A stretch of 64,000 nt of DNA. It comes from Eutypella sp. D-1 (taxonomy: Eukaryota; Ascomycota; Sordariomycetes; Xylariales; Diatrypaceae). Each line of letters opens with the position of its first letter. The stretch's first letter is position 1. The stretch is taken from contig JAJTTP010000001.1 in assembly GCA_023313575.1 (NCBI GenBank), positions 3,472,001-3,536,000 of the forward strand. Direction: 5' to 3'. The notes below the pieces were generated by a model, which saw only the letters and a list, made by a program, of their open reading frames with translations, was not told where the DNA came from and made no database searches. Position numbers and translations under genes: made by a program. Shown piece after piece: positions 23,801 through 33,355 of this stretch.

Positions 23801-26713
23801 TGCCCGCGCTCCGCGGCCCAGTGCAGAGGCTGGTTGTCCCAGGAGTCGCGGGCGCGGATTTCGCTCGCGTGACCGGTCGCTACGAGCGGGTCCACAAGGG
23901 TGGTTAGCCCGAAGAAGGCGGCCACGTGCATGGCTGTGAGCCCAGTAAGCTCGTCGAGGCCGTCCCTTGACGCGTAGGCTGCCCACCAGCGCCGGCGCAC
24001 CGACGAGTCCATGGCCCAGAACGCATGCTTGAGGTCCAGAGTATCGACAAAATCAGGGGTCGACTCGTTGCCGTGGCGGAGCCAGTAGGCAAGGGGGTAC
24101 TCCAGCGCCGAAACCTCATCGTCCACGACTGGGACTTCTTCGGGGAACAGCTCGTCGAGCTGCCTCTCTATCTCGTCTTTTTCCCCGGATTCAGGGTCTG
24201 ATTCTTCCCAATCTACATGAGAATCTACCGGCTCCAGCTGCCCAAACGTGTAGGCCAGGCACCGCAAGGCGACGATGCCGTGCTGCCACCGGACTTCGAT
24301 GCGGTCTTCATCGTCATCGGACAAACCGATCAGCTTGCGAGAACTCTTGAGGAGAGAGTCTTTAGCTAGTGGGTGAACGAATGTGACCCTCATAGAGCCC
24401 AAATCGCCATATCCATCGTCGGAGTCGTAGATTCGCAGCAGTGGCCCGCATGCCCTGATTTGTTCTCGGACTTGCTGCGCGCCGGGCTGATCATTCAGTT
24501 CGGCAATTATTCTGAGCTCATCGATCGTTGGGTCCTCGTAAGCGATAGCTAAGGTCCGAAGGATCTCCTTAGTGGTGTCAATACCCTCCGTATTCGAGTT
24601 CAGCGCCTGGCCGAAGTTAGTTCAGCAATCACCCTAGGGACAGTATGCACGGCGTCCACACCGAGCTTACCTCTGACCATGTCCTTTTGATCAACTCTTC
24701 TAAATCTTGTGGAATTTCCTCTAGGGTCTTCCGCACTTGCACGTGGGATGAGGGAAGCCCTTCGAGTAGCCGGCACACCACCTCGACCCAAAGCGTGTTG
24801 TTTTCGGCTCTTTGCTGGAGGATGCTCGTAACAAAGTACTGGAGGGAGAGGCTGTATCCCTGATGGTGGGCTAGTGCCTTCACCCTGTCCCGGGTATAAG
24901 CTTTCAGCGACAAGCGAAGTTGTGCATCCTTCGAACCGTCTTCCAGGTCAACTCGAAATACACCCGGCGCATTCCCGCCATTCATCGCTTCCTTAATATT
25001 ATCTCGCGCCCTACTTAGGAACATCCATTTGACTTTTTCCCTAACGGGATCCTCAGCACCTGTAGCCTCTCCGAGGACCTCAGAGCTGATGAGATCGAAG
25101 AACTCTTCTGATCCATCGGATAGATAATGTAGGTTGTTCACAATGAAATAGACGTTCTGCACTGAGGGGTCCCTGAGCATGTCCTGCAGGCCTCTCCAAA
25201 GCTTGGCGAGACTAAAGGATCCAGACGCGGTTGAAGATCTAGACATGTCCTGAGCGGCGAAGCCCTTGACGTACTGGGCCAGGGGTCTCCGCTTGAGAAC
25301 CAGCTGCCACATCAGAGACTTTAGCAGATTTTCCGCGCTGCTATAGTCGGGCGCGGAGTCGCAGAAGAAGTAAGCCACGAGAGCGTCCTTCGCACCGGGC
25401 GTGCCATTCTTGTATTCCACCTCCTCGAGCTTCTCCAGGACGGCGAGTGCGGCCTTGGACTTACCCTGGCCCTCGGTTCCGGAGACCCAGAGACAGCTGT
25501 TGTGATCTTGCTCTTCGTCGCCGGCGTCGTCGATGGCGGACCACTGGACGTACTTGGGCTCCTTGAGGATCCATGAAGAGTCCCCACTGACACTCTCGAC
25601 TTTCCTACGCTTCCTGTGGTAGTCGGCGACGTTCAGTGTGTTCGATAACCTGGTGAAGGTCGCGTCATCGATGGCGGAATGTCTCGAAGCATTGAGTCGC
25701 CTCTTCACAACGATGCGAGCCTTCGTTACGATGCCCCTGAGAAGTTGACGGACACTTTCGAATCGACCGTCTTTCACGCTATCAAACCGGTTGAGTTGTC
25801 GGTGGTCACAAGCCATTCCGCGGACCTCCTCGGCGCAGTCAAGCTTGGCAGAGTCTTGGGTCACAACGATCTCGTGGATTCCCTGTGATAGATTAGCGCC
25901 CACTATTCTCTTGGCTTTGGGAGTGGTGGTTGACGCTTACATGGACCTTGAGTTTACGACCAATCTTAAGGTTCACGTAGCTGGTCTCTTTCTGCTCGTA
26001 GATGCAAGCAATGTTTGCCTTGGGCTCCTTGGTGACCAGACGGGTGAACTCGTTGCGTAGCTCCGAGAGGGCATCTAGGTCGGGGTCGAGGACCCTGATC
26101 ATCTGGCTGGGGACGCCCTTGTCGAACGCCTCTAACACAGATGCGAACAGGAGAGCCTTACCGGCCTCGGAGGACCCGCGGAACGGCGTGCCGAAGAACA
26201 CACCGCCGGCGAAGCACTCGTAGATGCGCAGCCTGTCGATCTCCTCGGGTCGCGACGCAGCGAGCGTTAACGCCTTCGCCACCACCAGGCCGCCCATGCT
26301 GTGTGGGAGGAACACGAGGGGACGCGTCTTGCATTTCTCCCTCTTGGCCACCAGGCTGTCCAGCAGCAGGCTGGCGGCGTTGAAGAGCGTCTGCGGTAGT
26401 GCATCCTGCCCGAACCAGCGGGAGTCGTACTCGTACAGCAACACCCGCGCCCCAGGGATATCCGACCGTATCCCATCGCTCTCGTCGCTGAGCCAGTTGA
26501 AGCCCCTGCCCGTCTCAGAGCCGAAGCTCCGCTTCGGGTCGGCGCCAAGTCCGGGAACCGCGACTATGCTAGGGCCTGTTAGTTGTCTCTTCTTAATGAT
26601 GCTCCGCCAGATATGACGAACTCAATTGTGATTGTGCTCTCGTCCACCTCCGCACCAGGACAGAGTACACTCAGCCCTTGGCCATTGGCGGCGAGATCTG
26701 CCGTCGCTACCAT
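20833..26713 (-). CDS. STAND/NLR-like protein: SesB-type hydrolase + P-loop NTPase + ankyrin repeats + acidic tail
   Basis: Proposed exons 26713-26656, 26575-25941, 25882-24671 and 24606-20833 give 1892 residues. The last two introns (58 and 64 nt, GTAAGC donors, CACAG and CCAG acceptors) are firm. The first (donor GTGCGG, acceptor CTAACAG) is weak, so the first 20 residues are uncertain. An N-terminal alpha/beta-hydrolase of the SesB kind starts at VAVPGLGADP and has nucleophile Ser112 in PHSMGG. A linker follows, then a STAND P-loop with Walker A GTEGQGKS (366-373) and a Walker B-like strand VYFIVNNLHYL (475-485) lacking acidic residues. Ankyrin repeats run from about residue 856 to 1575, typically GxTPLxxAAxxG...LLxxGAxPN. 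The tail (about 1770-1892) is rich in EEPEEEP units and ends in a tryptophan-containing segment. In fungi this architecture belongs to NLR-like receptors tied to non-self recognition and regulated cell death. The repeats would be the sensor and the hydrolase the effector; the role here is inference. Confidence 0.88.
20860..21175 (-). repeat. Coding low-complexity repeat (Glu/Pro-rich tail of the STAND protein)
   Basis: On the plus strand the DNA is a degenerate repeat of ggctcttcttc/ggttcttc-type units; on the minus strand it encodes Glu-Pro-rich units such as EEPEEEPEEP and a duplicated ECDPEEP. It is in frame and free of stops, so it is translated if the gene is. Confidence 0.85.
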
Positions 26714-27500
26714 CTTACAACGTTATTAATGGAAGCGTCGTGAGTCTTTCGCTGCAGTATTAACGCCTCTCAGCTTAGTCACCTCGTGATACTGAAAGAT
26801 CTAGTCTAAGTAGTCATACCAATAAGCTAGAAGAAGAAGAACTCGAGACTCGGGGGTGCGATGATATTTGTGGACATTTAATTGTAAGGCTCGATCAGTC
26901 GTATCCATCTGGACCCCTCGCCCCCTAACCTCTCCCATACATAGTAGTGGGCATTTTGCGAACAACCCAATAGCCTGGTTGTCTGGGTCCTTTGTCGCGG
27001 ACTTAAAATATCATCAGAGCCTGATTGGGGTCGTAGGTGGTCACCATTCATTGTCAGAAATTAGATCACGTTTATCCCAGTTTGTTTTAGCTAGCCCCTG
27101 GGTGGCGCCTTTGGTGTGCTTACTCCTGCTAGGATCATAGCTTTTTCAAGCTTTTCTCAAGCTTTCCTTTACGGTGCGGCTGAGTGTAGCCCTGCTCCAT
27201 GGCCAATTTTAGCTCTACCCTGCGGCCGCATCCACACCATCCTTGTGTGATTCGATTGATCTGGAACTAATGATACCTCATAAGTGTTTTATGAGATGCC
27301 ACCCAATCTGCAACTTCGTCTACTGCTTATCATGCAGTGTACTGCTTATCATGCAGTGTTTCTCTTGTGACCCCCCGAAGCTTACCATGTAATCATTCGG
27401 CCAGCGACCATCAGTCTTCCTCGTCAAGGTGTGTCGCCTATGGGCTTAGACATAGCTGTACTCACAACACAAATTTCCAACCCAGTGTTCCCACATCAAC
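26714..27500. other. Divergent intergenic region
   Basis: Shared upstream region of the STAND gene (-) and the two-TM membrane protein gene (+). It contains a perfect 19-bp tandem duplication at 27322-27359. No gene is visible in it. Confidence 0.55.
27322..27359. repeat. Tandem duplication of a 19-bp unit
   Basis: Two adjacent identical copies of actgcttatcatgcagtgt lie about 140 bp upstream of the ATG at 27501. Each copy contains a short internal dyad (actgc...gcagt). Confidence 0.85.
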
Positions 27501-28493
27501 ATGGATATTCGTCGAGAAGAAAGCGAAGACGTGCTGGATGATGAGGAGTATCTGGATGAGTTGCCGGCGTCCTACCGCATCAAGGACGATTTAATAGCAA
27601 CTGCTCATCCAGACCTAGACTTGATCGAGCGGGAATTCGATCTGAAGAAGCTGCACATTATCATGAAGTACCTATGGATGGCAGGACGTCCAGTTCCTCC
27701 CCGTCCGCTCCACCACCAACTGCTACTACGTCGGGAAGTTGTTATAACGGAGCGTATGGACATGCACTTGGTATGGGGCCAGGGCCGGATATTTCTGAAG
27801 CCCATCCCGCGCTTCCTCCTTAACCAGAGGTTCTGGGACCGACACCTGACCTGCTCGAAAGGTCTCTTCTGCAAGCGAAGCACCGAGCCATGCGTCCACT
27901 GCCGCCTCCGGGATTGCAGCAGGGGATTCCTCGTCTCATACGCGGCCCTTATCGCCCACGAAAGCGACTACTACATCGCGCTTGAGAAGCGCTTGCTTCC
28001 CATGAATACGAGCTGGCGACAGTGGCGCATCTTCGTGCGGGGGCTCCTCGCGGAACGCGATGAGGTCCCGTCGCGGGCCGCGGACCGGTTTATCTACGGA
28101 GAGCTGCGGCTGAACCGGCTGAACCTCATTTACCTGTTCCTGGGGCATTCGTTCATAGGCTACCTGCCGCGGTGGAACTCGTACGGCAGCTTCTACCGCG
28201 ACAATACGGAGCTCGTTATCGGGAGCACGGCGTACTGCGTCATCATCCTCTCCGCGATGCAGGTCGGCCTGACGACGACGCGGCTCGCGGATAATGCGGC
28301 CTTCCAGGCTGCTTCGTACGGAATGACCGTCTTCTCGATCGTGGCCCCACTGGGAGGCGTCGCGCTGATATTTGTTGTGTTCCTGATAGGCTTCGTGGTC
28401 AATTGGGCCTGGGCGCGACAGGGCTTACACGAGCGGGAGAAGGTCCTAGGGAGGAACATCGATGGGAGCATGAATGGGAGTATCGACATATAG
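27501..28493 (+). CDS. Fungal-specific membrane protein of unknown function, two C-terminal TM segments
   Basis: Intronless, 330 residues. It matches, from memory, a widespread Pezizomycotina family recognised by KYLWMAGRPVPPRPLHHQLL, ITERMDMHLVW, GRIFLKPIPRFLL, SYAALIAHESD and RFIYGELRLNRLN. The N-terminal half is soluble and includes a cysteine group (C118, C124, C131, C134, C139) that could bind metal. The last third has two hydrophobic helices at about 239-257 and 277-302, separated by the conserved-looking NAAFQAASYG. Family members are often labelled hypothetical, and I know of no demonstrated function. The start is the ATG at 27501, giving MDIRREESEDVLDDEE. It is divergent from the STAND gene; members of this family are often found in variable regions, but no partnership can be claimed from sequence. 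Confidence 0.82.
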   Translation: MDIRREESEDVLDDEEYLDELPASYRIKDDLIATAHPDLDLIEREFDLKKLHIIMKYLWMAGRPVPPRPLHHQLLLRREVVITERMDMHLVWGQGRIFLKPIPRFLLNQRFWDRHLTCSKGLFCKRSTEPCVHCRLRDCSRGFLVSYAALIAHESDYYIALEKRLLPMNTSWRQWRIFVRGLLAERDEVPSRAADRFIYGELRLNRLNLIYLFLGHSFIGYLPRWNSYGSFYRDNTELVIGSTAYCVIILSAMQVGLTTTRLADNAAFQAASYGMTVFSIVAPLGGVALIFVVFLIGFVVNWAWARQGLHEREKVLGRNIDGSMNGSIDI

Positions 28494-28575
28494 CGAATTG
28501 AAATTGAAATTGTACCAAGTTGAATATCCGCCGGCGTAGTAGTACATGAATATCTCGCTAAACAGTCTCACCTAC

Positions 28576-28590
28576 AAAAAAAAAAAAAAA
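28576..28590. repeat. Poly-A run, 15 A
   Basis: A homopolymer lies between the stop of the membrane-protein gene at 28493 and the converging pseudogene, a likely 3'-flank element. Confidence 0.85.
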
Positions 28591-28599
28591 CCGAAACAA

Positions 28600-29087
28600 T
28601 CATTGCCCACTCCATAATACAAGAGCTGCGAGTACGCCCATAACCCCTTCCCAGTACGCAACTGTCTGCAAGGCTCCACCAGCCCTGGCGAAGACAAGTG
28701 CCCCAAGGGCCCGACTTAGCAGGCTGAACCTCATCCACTTCCGGTCTCCTTTATAAGTAAGATAAGCAAAGCAGCAGCCCAGGCTAAGGGTAGATAGACT
28801 AGACAGACCTAATGTAAGCACCAGACCTTTATAGTAGCCACCGAATACATTGATAAGGAGCTTACCCACCCAAAGCTCAGCAGGACTTCCGGGGGCGTCC
28901 CGGCGAGTTGAGGACTTCGGACCGCCTCATCCAGGCTGAGGAGCATGTACAGGCCGCTCCCGATCAGGACGAGACTCTGGGCCATGAAGAGGGTGTTGGC
29001 GACGGCAGGCATCGTCGTTAGTGAGAACAAATGAAGCACTGACAGTATGGTATAGCTGATAGTTTGTATTCTGGGTGTAAATTTCAA
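28600..29087 (-). pseudogene. Broken small multi-pass membrane-protein gene
   Basis: Two overlapping open frames read as the two halves of one small hydrophobic protein. The first (from about 29087) reads KFTPRIQTISYTILSVL..., then TMPAVANTLFMAQSLVLIGS and LDEAVRSPQLAGTPPEVLLSFG. The second (to 28600) continues as KLLINVFGGYYKGLVLTLG through a last segment ending GVMGVLAALVLWSGQ. Together they form about four TM helices in roughly 160 residues. The halves are in different frames around 28861-28870. No intron with normal sites restores the frame: a GTAAGC donor is present, but the plausible acceptors have the wrong phase. The position where an initiator Met would be expected is TTG. The simplest reading is a recently inactivated gene; a base-call indel or an unusual intron plus an upstream exon is the alternative. 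The family is not named. Confidence 0.5.
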
Positions 29088-30723
29088 CGAGAACGAAGGA
29101 ACTACGAGATTATGTGATATTCAGTGTTCCAAATGTCGTTGTTGATGTTGCTGACGCGGGTTTCCCGGCGAATGAAGGTTGAGTTGCAGGGCCTCCTCTG
29201 TGGGGCTTGATCTATCTGCTTGCTTACCACGGACGACCTCCTAGAAGCCCATACACCTACCATAATTGCCGTATATTGAGCATATTCACGGAGAATCGCG
29301 GTGGAGGTATCCTTACTAGGGCACCGGGTCATAATTAGGGATTGCACTAGATATTGCACTATGGATTAGAGGGGTTGCTCTATACGAAGGAAAGACAGTG
29401 GTAGCAGATGTGCATGTATCCCAGTGAGAAAGCTATATGCTTGTGAGAAAAATATCCATGTATACTGCAGACCAAGCAGGGGAAAAGGACATGGCTATGA
29501 AGTATACAGAAGTTTAGAGCATGCTTGTAGATATCCCAGTGAATCCTGGGGAACTTGGGGAAGGGGGCCAGTCCTGGAGATGTTTATCCAATCATAGAGT
29601 CGTCGCAATACCTGGCAGCTGTCTGGTTAGTAATAAAGCCCAGGCACCTGGGCAAGCTTGCCAGGGTAGGCAAAATGAAATTGCTGGTACCTCCAGCTGT
29701 GGTGGCAAGGTAGGTGAGTGAGTGGCTGGGAAGTCCCAAGGGTGACAGGCCTTATCATTCTTATCATTCTTATCACTCCTAGTTACCTATCAGCAGCTAA
29801 AGAGATAAGTGAGTTGGCTGCCAACTGACAGTCCATATCAGACATGACTCACCAGGTGTATTGCTATGAAAATAAAAGGCAGGCCTTGACAATTGTCATC
29901 CATGGATTTGAGTCACGTGTAAGATTATTCAGCAACAATGGGGAATTGAAAATAACTAACAGGCAGGCAGAATAGGAAGGCTTGGCCGTGGCTGGACGGC
30001 AAAGGTAAGTAGTAGTAACCTTAGCTCTTCTCCAAATTGAAGGTTCCAACTTTCAAAGGTACCTGCCTACCTACCTATCACCTACGTACATGGATGTATC
30101 TAACTACCCAAGTACCTATAGAAAAAAAAGAAATCAGAACGGGTAATTCTCTACCAGGTACCTGTAAGTTACCTATTCTCCATCTTCTATCTTTCATCTC
30201 CCATCTTCTACATCCTACATATCCTCCATCTTCTATCCTCTATCCTCTATTCTTCGTTCCACATTCTACATTCTACATTCTCCATCCTCAACTCAATCTG
30301 GAACCTGGAACTTGGAACTTAGAACCTTTGTAACAACGTCATTCTCTTCTCTTCTCCCATTCATCTATCCTTCCATCCTTCCTTCTAAACAAAATCGATC
30401 GAACAAAGTCCGGCAATAAACTACGGTTAACTCATTATCAACTCAGTACAATTGCCTGCGACGTCTATTTCGAGTCTCCGTTCCGCTTCTCAACTCTTCG
30501 CCACCATATTGCATCATCTTACGGTCGCATTATACTGATAACAGTATCAATAATACATCAAGCCGACCAGAGTCGAACGGAGTGCACGCGACATCTTTCC
30601 CCTGTTGAAAAAGACTCCGCCTCTTAACGGGTTTCTTTCACAACCCCCGTGCGCAACTGTTCGCTTTCTCACCTCCTTTGACGCCGCGTCGGTAAATAAA
30701 CTTGCTGTCGCATCATAGTCATC
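29088..30723. other. Intergenic, upstream of NAB2
   Basis: No gene seen. The proximal 600 bp before the NAB2 ATG is pyrimidine-rich with a decayed tandem repeat (listed separately) and is likely promoter plus 5' UTR. Near 29754 the unit cttatcatt occurs in tandem. Confidence 0.55.
30175..30290. repeat. Degenerate pyrimidine-rich tandem repeat
   Basis: Units related to catcttctat and acattctac recur many times on the plus strand, upstream of NAB2. CT-rich stretches are common in fungal promoters of constitutively expressed genes, so a promoter role is possible. Confidence 0.7.
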
Positions 30724-32327
30724 ATGGCCGTCGAAGTCGCTTTGAACACTCCTCTAGCCGATGCTCTCAATTCCGCCATCCAACCAAAGCTCGTCGAGGT
30801 TGGTTGGGCTAGTCCCGGCGCCGATGACAGCGCTCTTGCTGAATACATCATTCTTATGCTTGTCAACGGCAAGACTCAAGATCAGATCGCTTCTGAACTC
30901 TCCGGCGACCTTCTTAGCCTCGGCCCCGATGATCCCGGCGCGCAAGAATTTGCAAGATGGCTCTTTGAACAGATAAATATACTGAGCGGCCAGCTGAATG
31001 GCGCCGCTCAGGGAAATGCTCCTGCTGTGGAACCATCTCAAGATACTGCAATGGCTATGGAACAAGACACTGATATGGCTGTCACAATTGATCCTGCTAC
31101 TGAACTAAACGCGTATGTAAATAACCCTCCTGAACCATATATACTTAACTAACATGTTGCAGTCCGACGGGACCAAAGTCCATGAGGAACGGCAACAATA
31201 TGCGAGGGGGTCGGGAAAAGCGCATGTTTGGCCAGATGGCGAAAGCGATGGATCGCAGTAGCGATTCCGTCCTCCACCGTGTACGGGGTATGACTGGCAA
31301 CGAGAGAATCAACGCGCATAACCGAACACCACCAACTGGCCCCAGAGGAGCCGGAGGTCGCATCAACAATCGGGCGATGAATAACCGTGCCGCCGGTATT
31401 GCATCAGGCCTGAATAACATGGCACAATCACAAGCTATGGGCGGAATGCCTGGTGCTCCAGGAATGAACGGAATGAACGACATGAACTGGATGATGCAAC
31501 CCCACAGCCAAGAACAGATCTTCAGCCTTCTTCAGCAACAGAATCAAATGATGGCAGCCCTGCAACAACAGCTATCGCAGCAGAACAACCAGGGTGGCAA
31601 CAATCGGGGCGGCCATGGAAGGTCACTTTTTGACCGCGTGCAGAACTCACGTGGAAACAACTTCAGGCGTGGCGGTCACCATGCGAACGGGCACAGACCA
31701 CAGCACCACGATTCCAGCAATACAAACGGGGCTGGCGGCGATGGTGAAGATGTCGAGATGTCGCAAACTAAGCGCGATCCTCCCAATCCGGACACGACAA
31801 TCTGCAAATACAACTTAGCCTGCACGGCCAAGGACTGCAAATTCGCCCACCAGTCTCCCGCTGCGCCCCCGGGCATCACGATCGACCTCAGCGATGTTTG
31901 CTCTTATGGGGCGGCGTGCAAAAACCACAAGTGCGTCGGACGGCACCCATCACCGGCAGCGAAGCGTGTATTCCAGAACGAGCAAGACTGCAAATACTTT
32001 CCAAACTGCACCAACCCCAAGTGCCCGTTCAAGCATCCCGATATGCCGCTTTGCCGTAATGGGGGTGACTGCTCGACAGAGGGCTGCAAATTCACTCACC
32101 TACAGACAATGTGCAAGTTTAAGCCGTGCACAAACCGGTTCTGTTCTTACAAGCATGAAGAAGGGCAGCGAGGCACGTTCCAGGACAAGGTGTGGACAGC
32201 CGACGGGTCAAAGGCACATGTCAGCGAGAGGCAATTTGCCAACAACGGCCCTGAGGAGTTTGTGATCCCGGGCGAAGAGGAAAGTGAAGCTCTACAACCC
32301 AACCCGATTGATGAGGCCATTGCATAG
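30724..32327 (+). CDS. NAB2: Nab2-like nuclear polyadenylated-RNA-binding protein
   Basis: Binds poly(A) tails in the nucleus and takes part in poly(A)-length control, nuclear decay protection and mRNA export. Exons 30724-31112 and 31163-32327 give 517 residues. The intron (GTATGT...CTTAACTAAC...TTGCAG, 50 nt) joins ...ATELNA to PTGPKSMRNG. The first about 100 residues have the Nab2 N-terminal helical (PWI-like) fold signature, with LVEVGWASPGADDSALAEYI and FARWLFEQI. The middle is an RGG/Asn-rich and Gln-rich linker (RGGREKR, QQQNQMMAALQQQ). Five CCCH zinc fingers lie at residues 344-461, for example CKYNLACTAKDCKFAH and CKYFPNCTNPKCPFKH, with spacings C-x5-C-x4-C-x3-H in the first four and C-x4-C-x4-C-x3-H in the fifth. 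The ATG at 30724 is preceded by a long pyrimidine-rich leader. Length and domain order match fungal Nab2. I am confident of orthology at the family level. Confidence 0.93.
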
Positions 32328-33355
32328 GATGTCATGAAGACGCCGATAGGAACGGCGTGAAAAGTTAGAGACAGCGCCGTCAGGATCGCAATATGCACAG
32401 CTGGAGGCGATAGGAAGACAAGGCTTAGGGCCAGCGCAAGGGACTTGCTAATGTCTGGGTTATTTGATTATACTGGGGGCGTTGGTTGTGAGGGCGTAAC
32501 AATTAGAGCATAAGGGAGTTGATGGTTAACAGGAAGAAAAAGTCCCGGGGTCACATTTGATCCTCAACGCATATAACATATACCCAATGCAATGCTCATG
32601 TGGTGATTTGTCCAACTATCAAGGCTTTCTATATGACTTCCGAGAATGCTCTTTGTGTCGCGTATTATGCGATTGAACATGAATCTTCGGAATGAACGGG
32701 GTTGCTGAGGTCCTAATGGCTTAATGGTTATCATGGACGATGCCGCACCACACTACACCAACACTACAATTGGACAATCTGTTAAGCCACCCCATGCAAG
32801 ATGCAACTAACAACAGCTACACTGCTACCTAGGTACTTTATAATACTTACAGGTAGTTCTGGTCCTTTCGATCACTTTCTCCCCAACTAGAGAATTCTCA
32901 TAATACTACTTGAGGTAGTTGGGGTGTTGTGTTGTTCTTCTTTCTATCTTGCTAGGTAGTCTTCAGTGTGGTGACAATGACCAGAATATAGAGCTCTACA
33001 TCCTTATCGATTTAGCTATAACCACTACCTAGGTACACTACTACCTATAAGTACATAGTGTACTAGAACATCCCCACTTTTTCAGTTCACCACCTACTCC
33101 AGGGCCGGGCCGGCGCTGTGTATGATATTCCTCAGTGCAAGTACCACACCACCTACCCACCCACATCAGCACACCAGCACACAACAACCAACGCAATCAC
33201 CAATTTGACTTACCAGCTTAACCTGAAAAATTGTATAGAATTGCGAATGAGGAAGTAAAGAAGAAGTAAACAAGGAGAGGAGGAGGAAGATAATTCATTT
33301 TTTTTTTGGCTCGGCGCTCCGCAGCCTGAGCCAGCCCCATCAGCGACCAAGCATC
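32328..33355. other. Intergenic between NAB2 and HEM14
   Basis: This is the NAB2 3' UTR and the HEM14 promoter. It contains two TACCTAGGTA palindromes (32826-32835, 33026-33035) and a T-run just before the HEM14 start. No gene seen. Confidence 0.6.
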
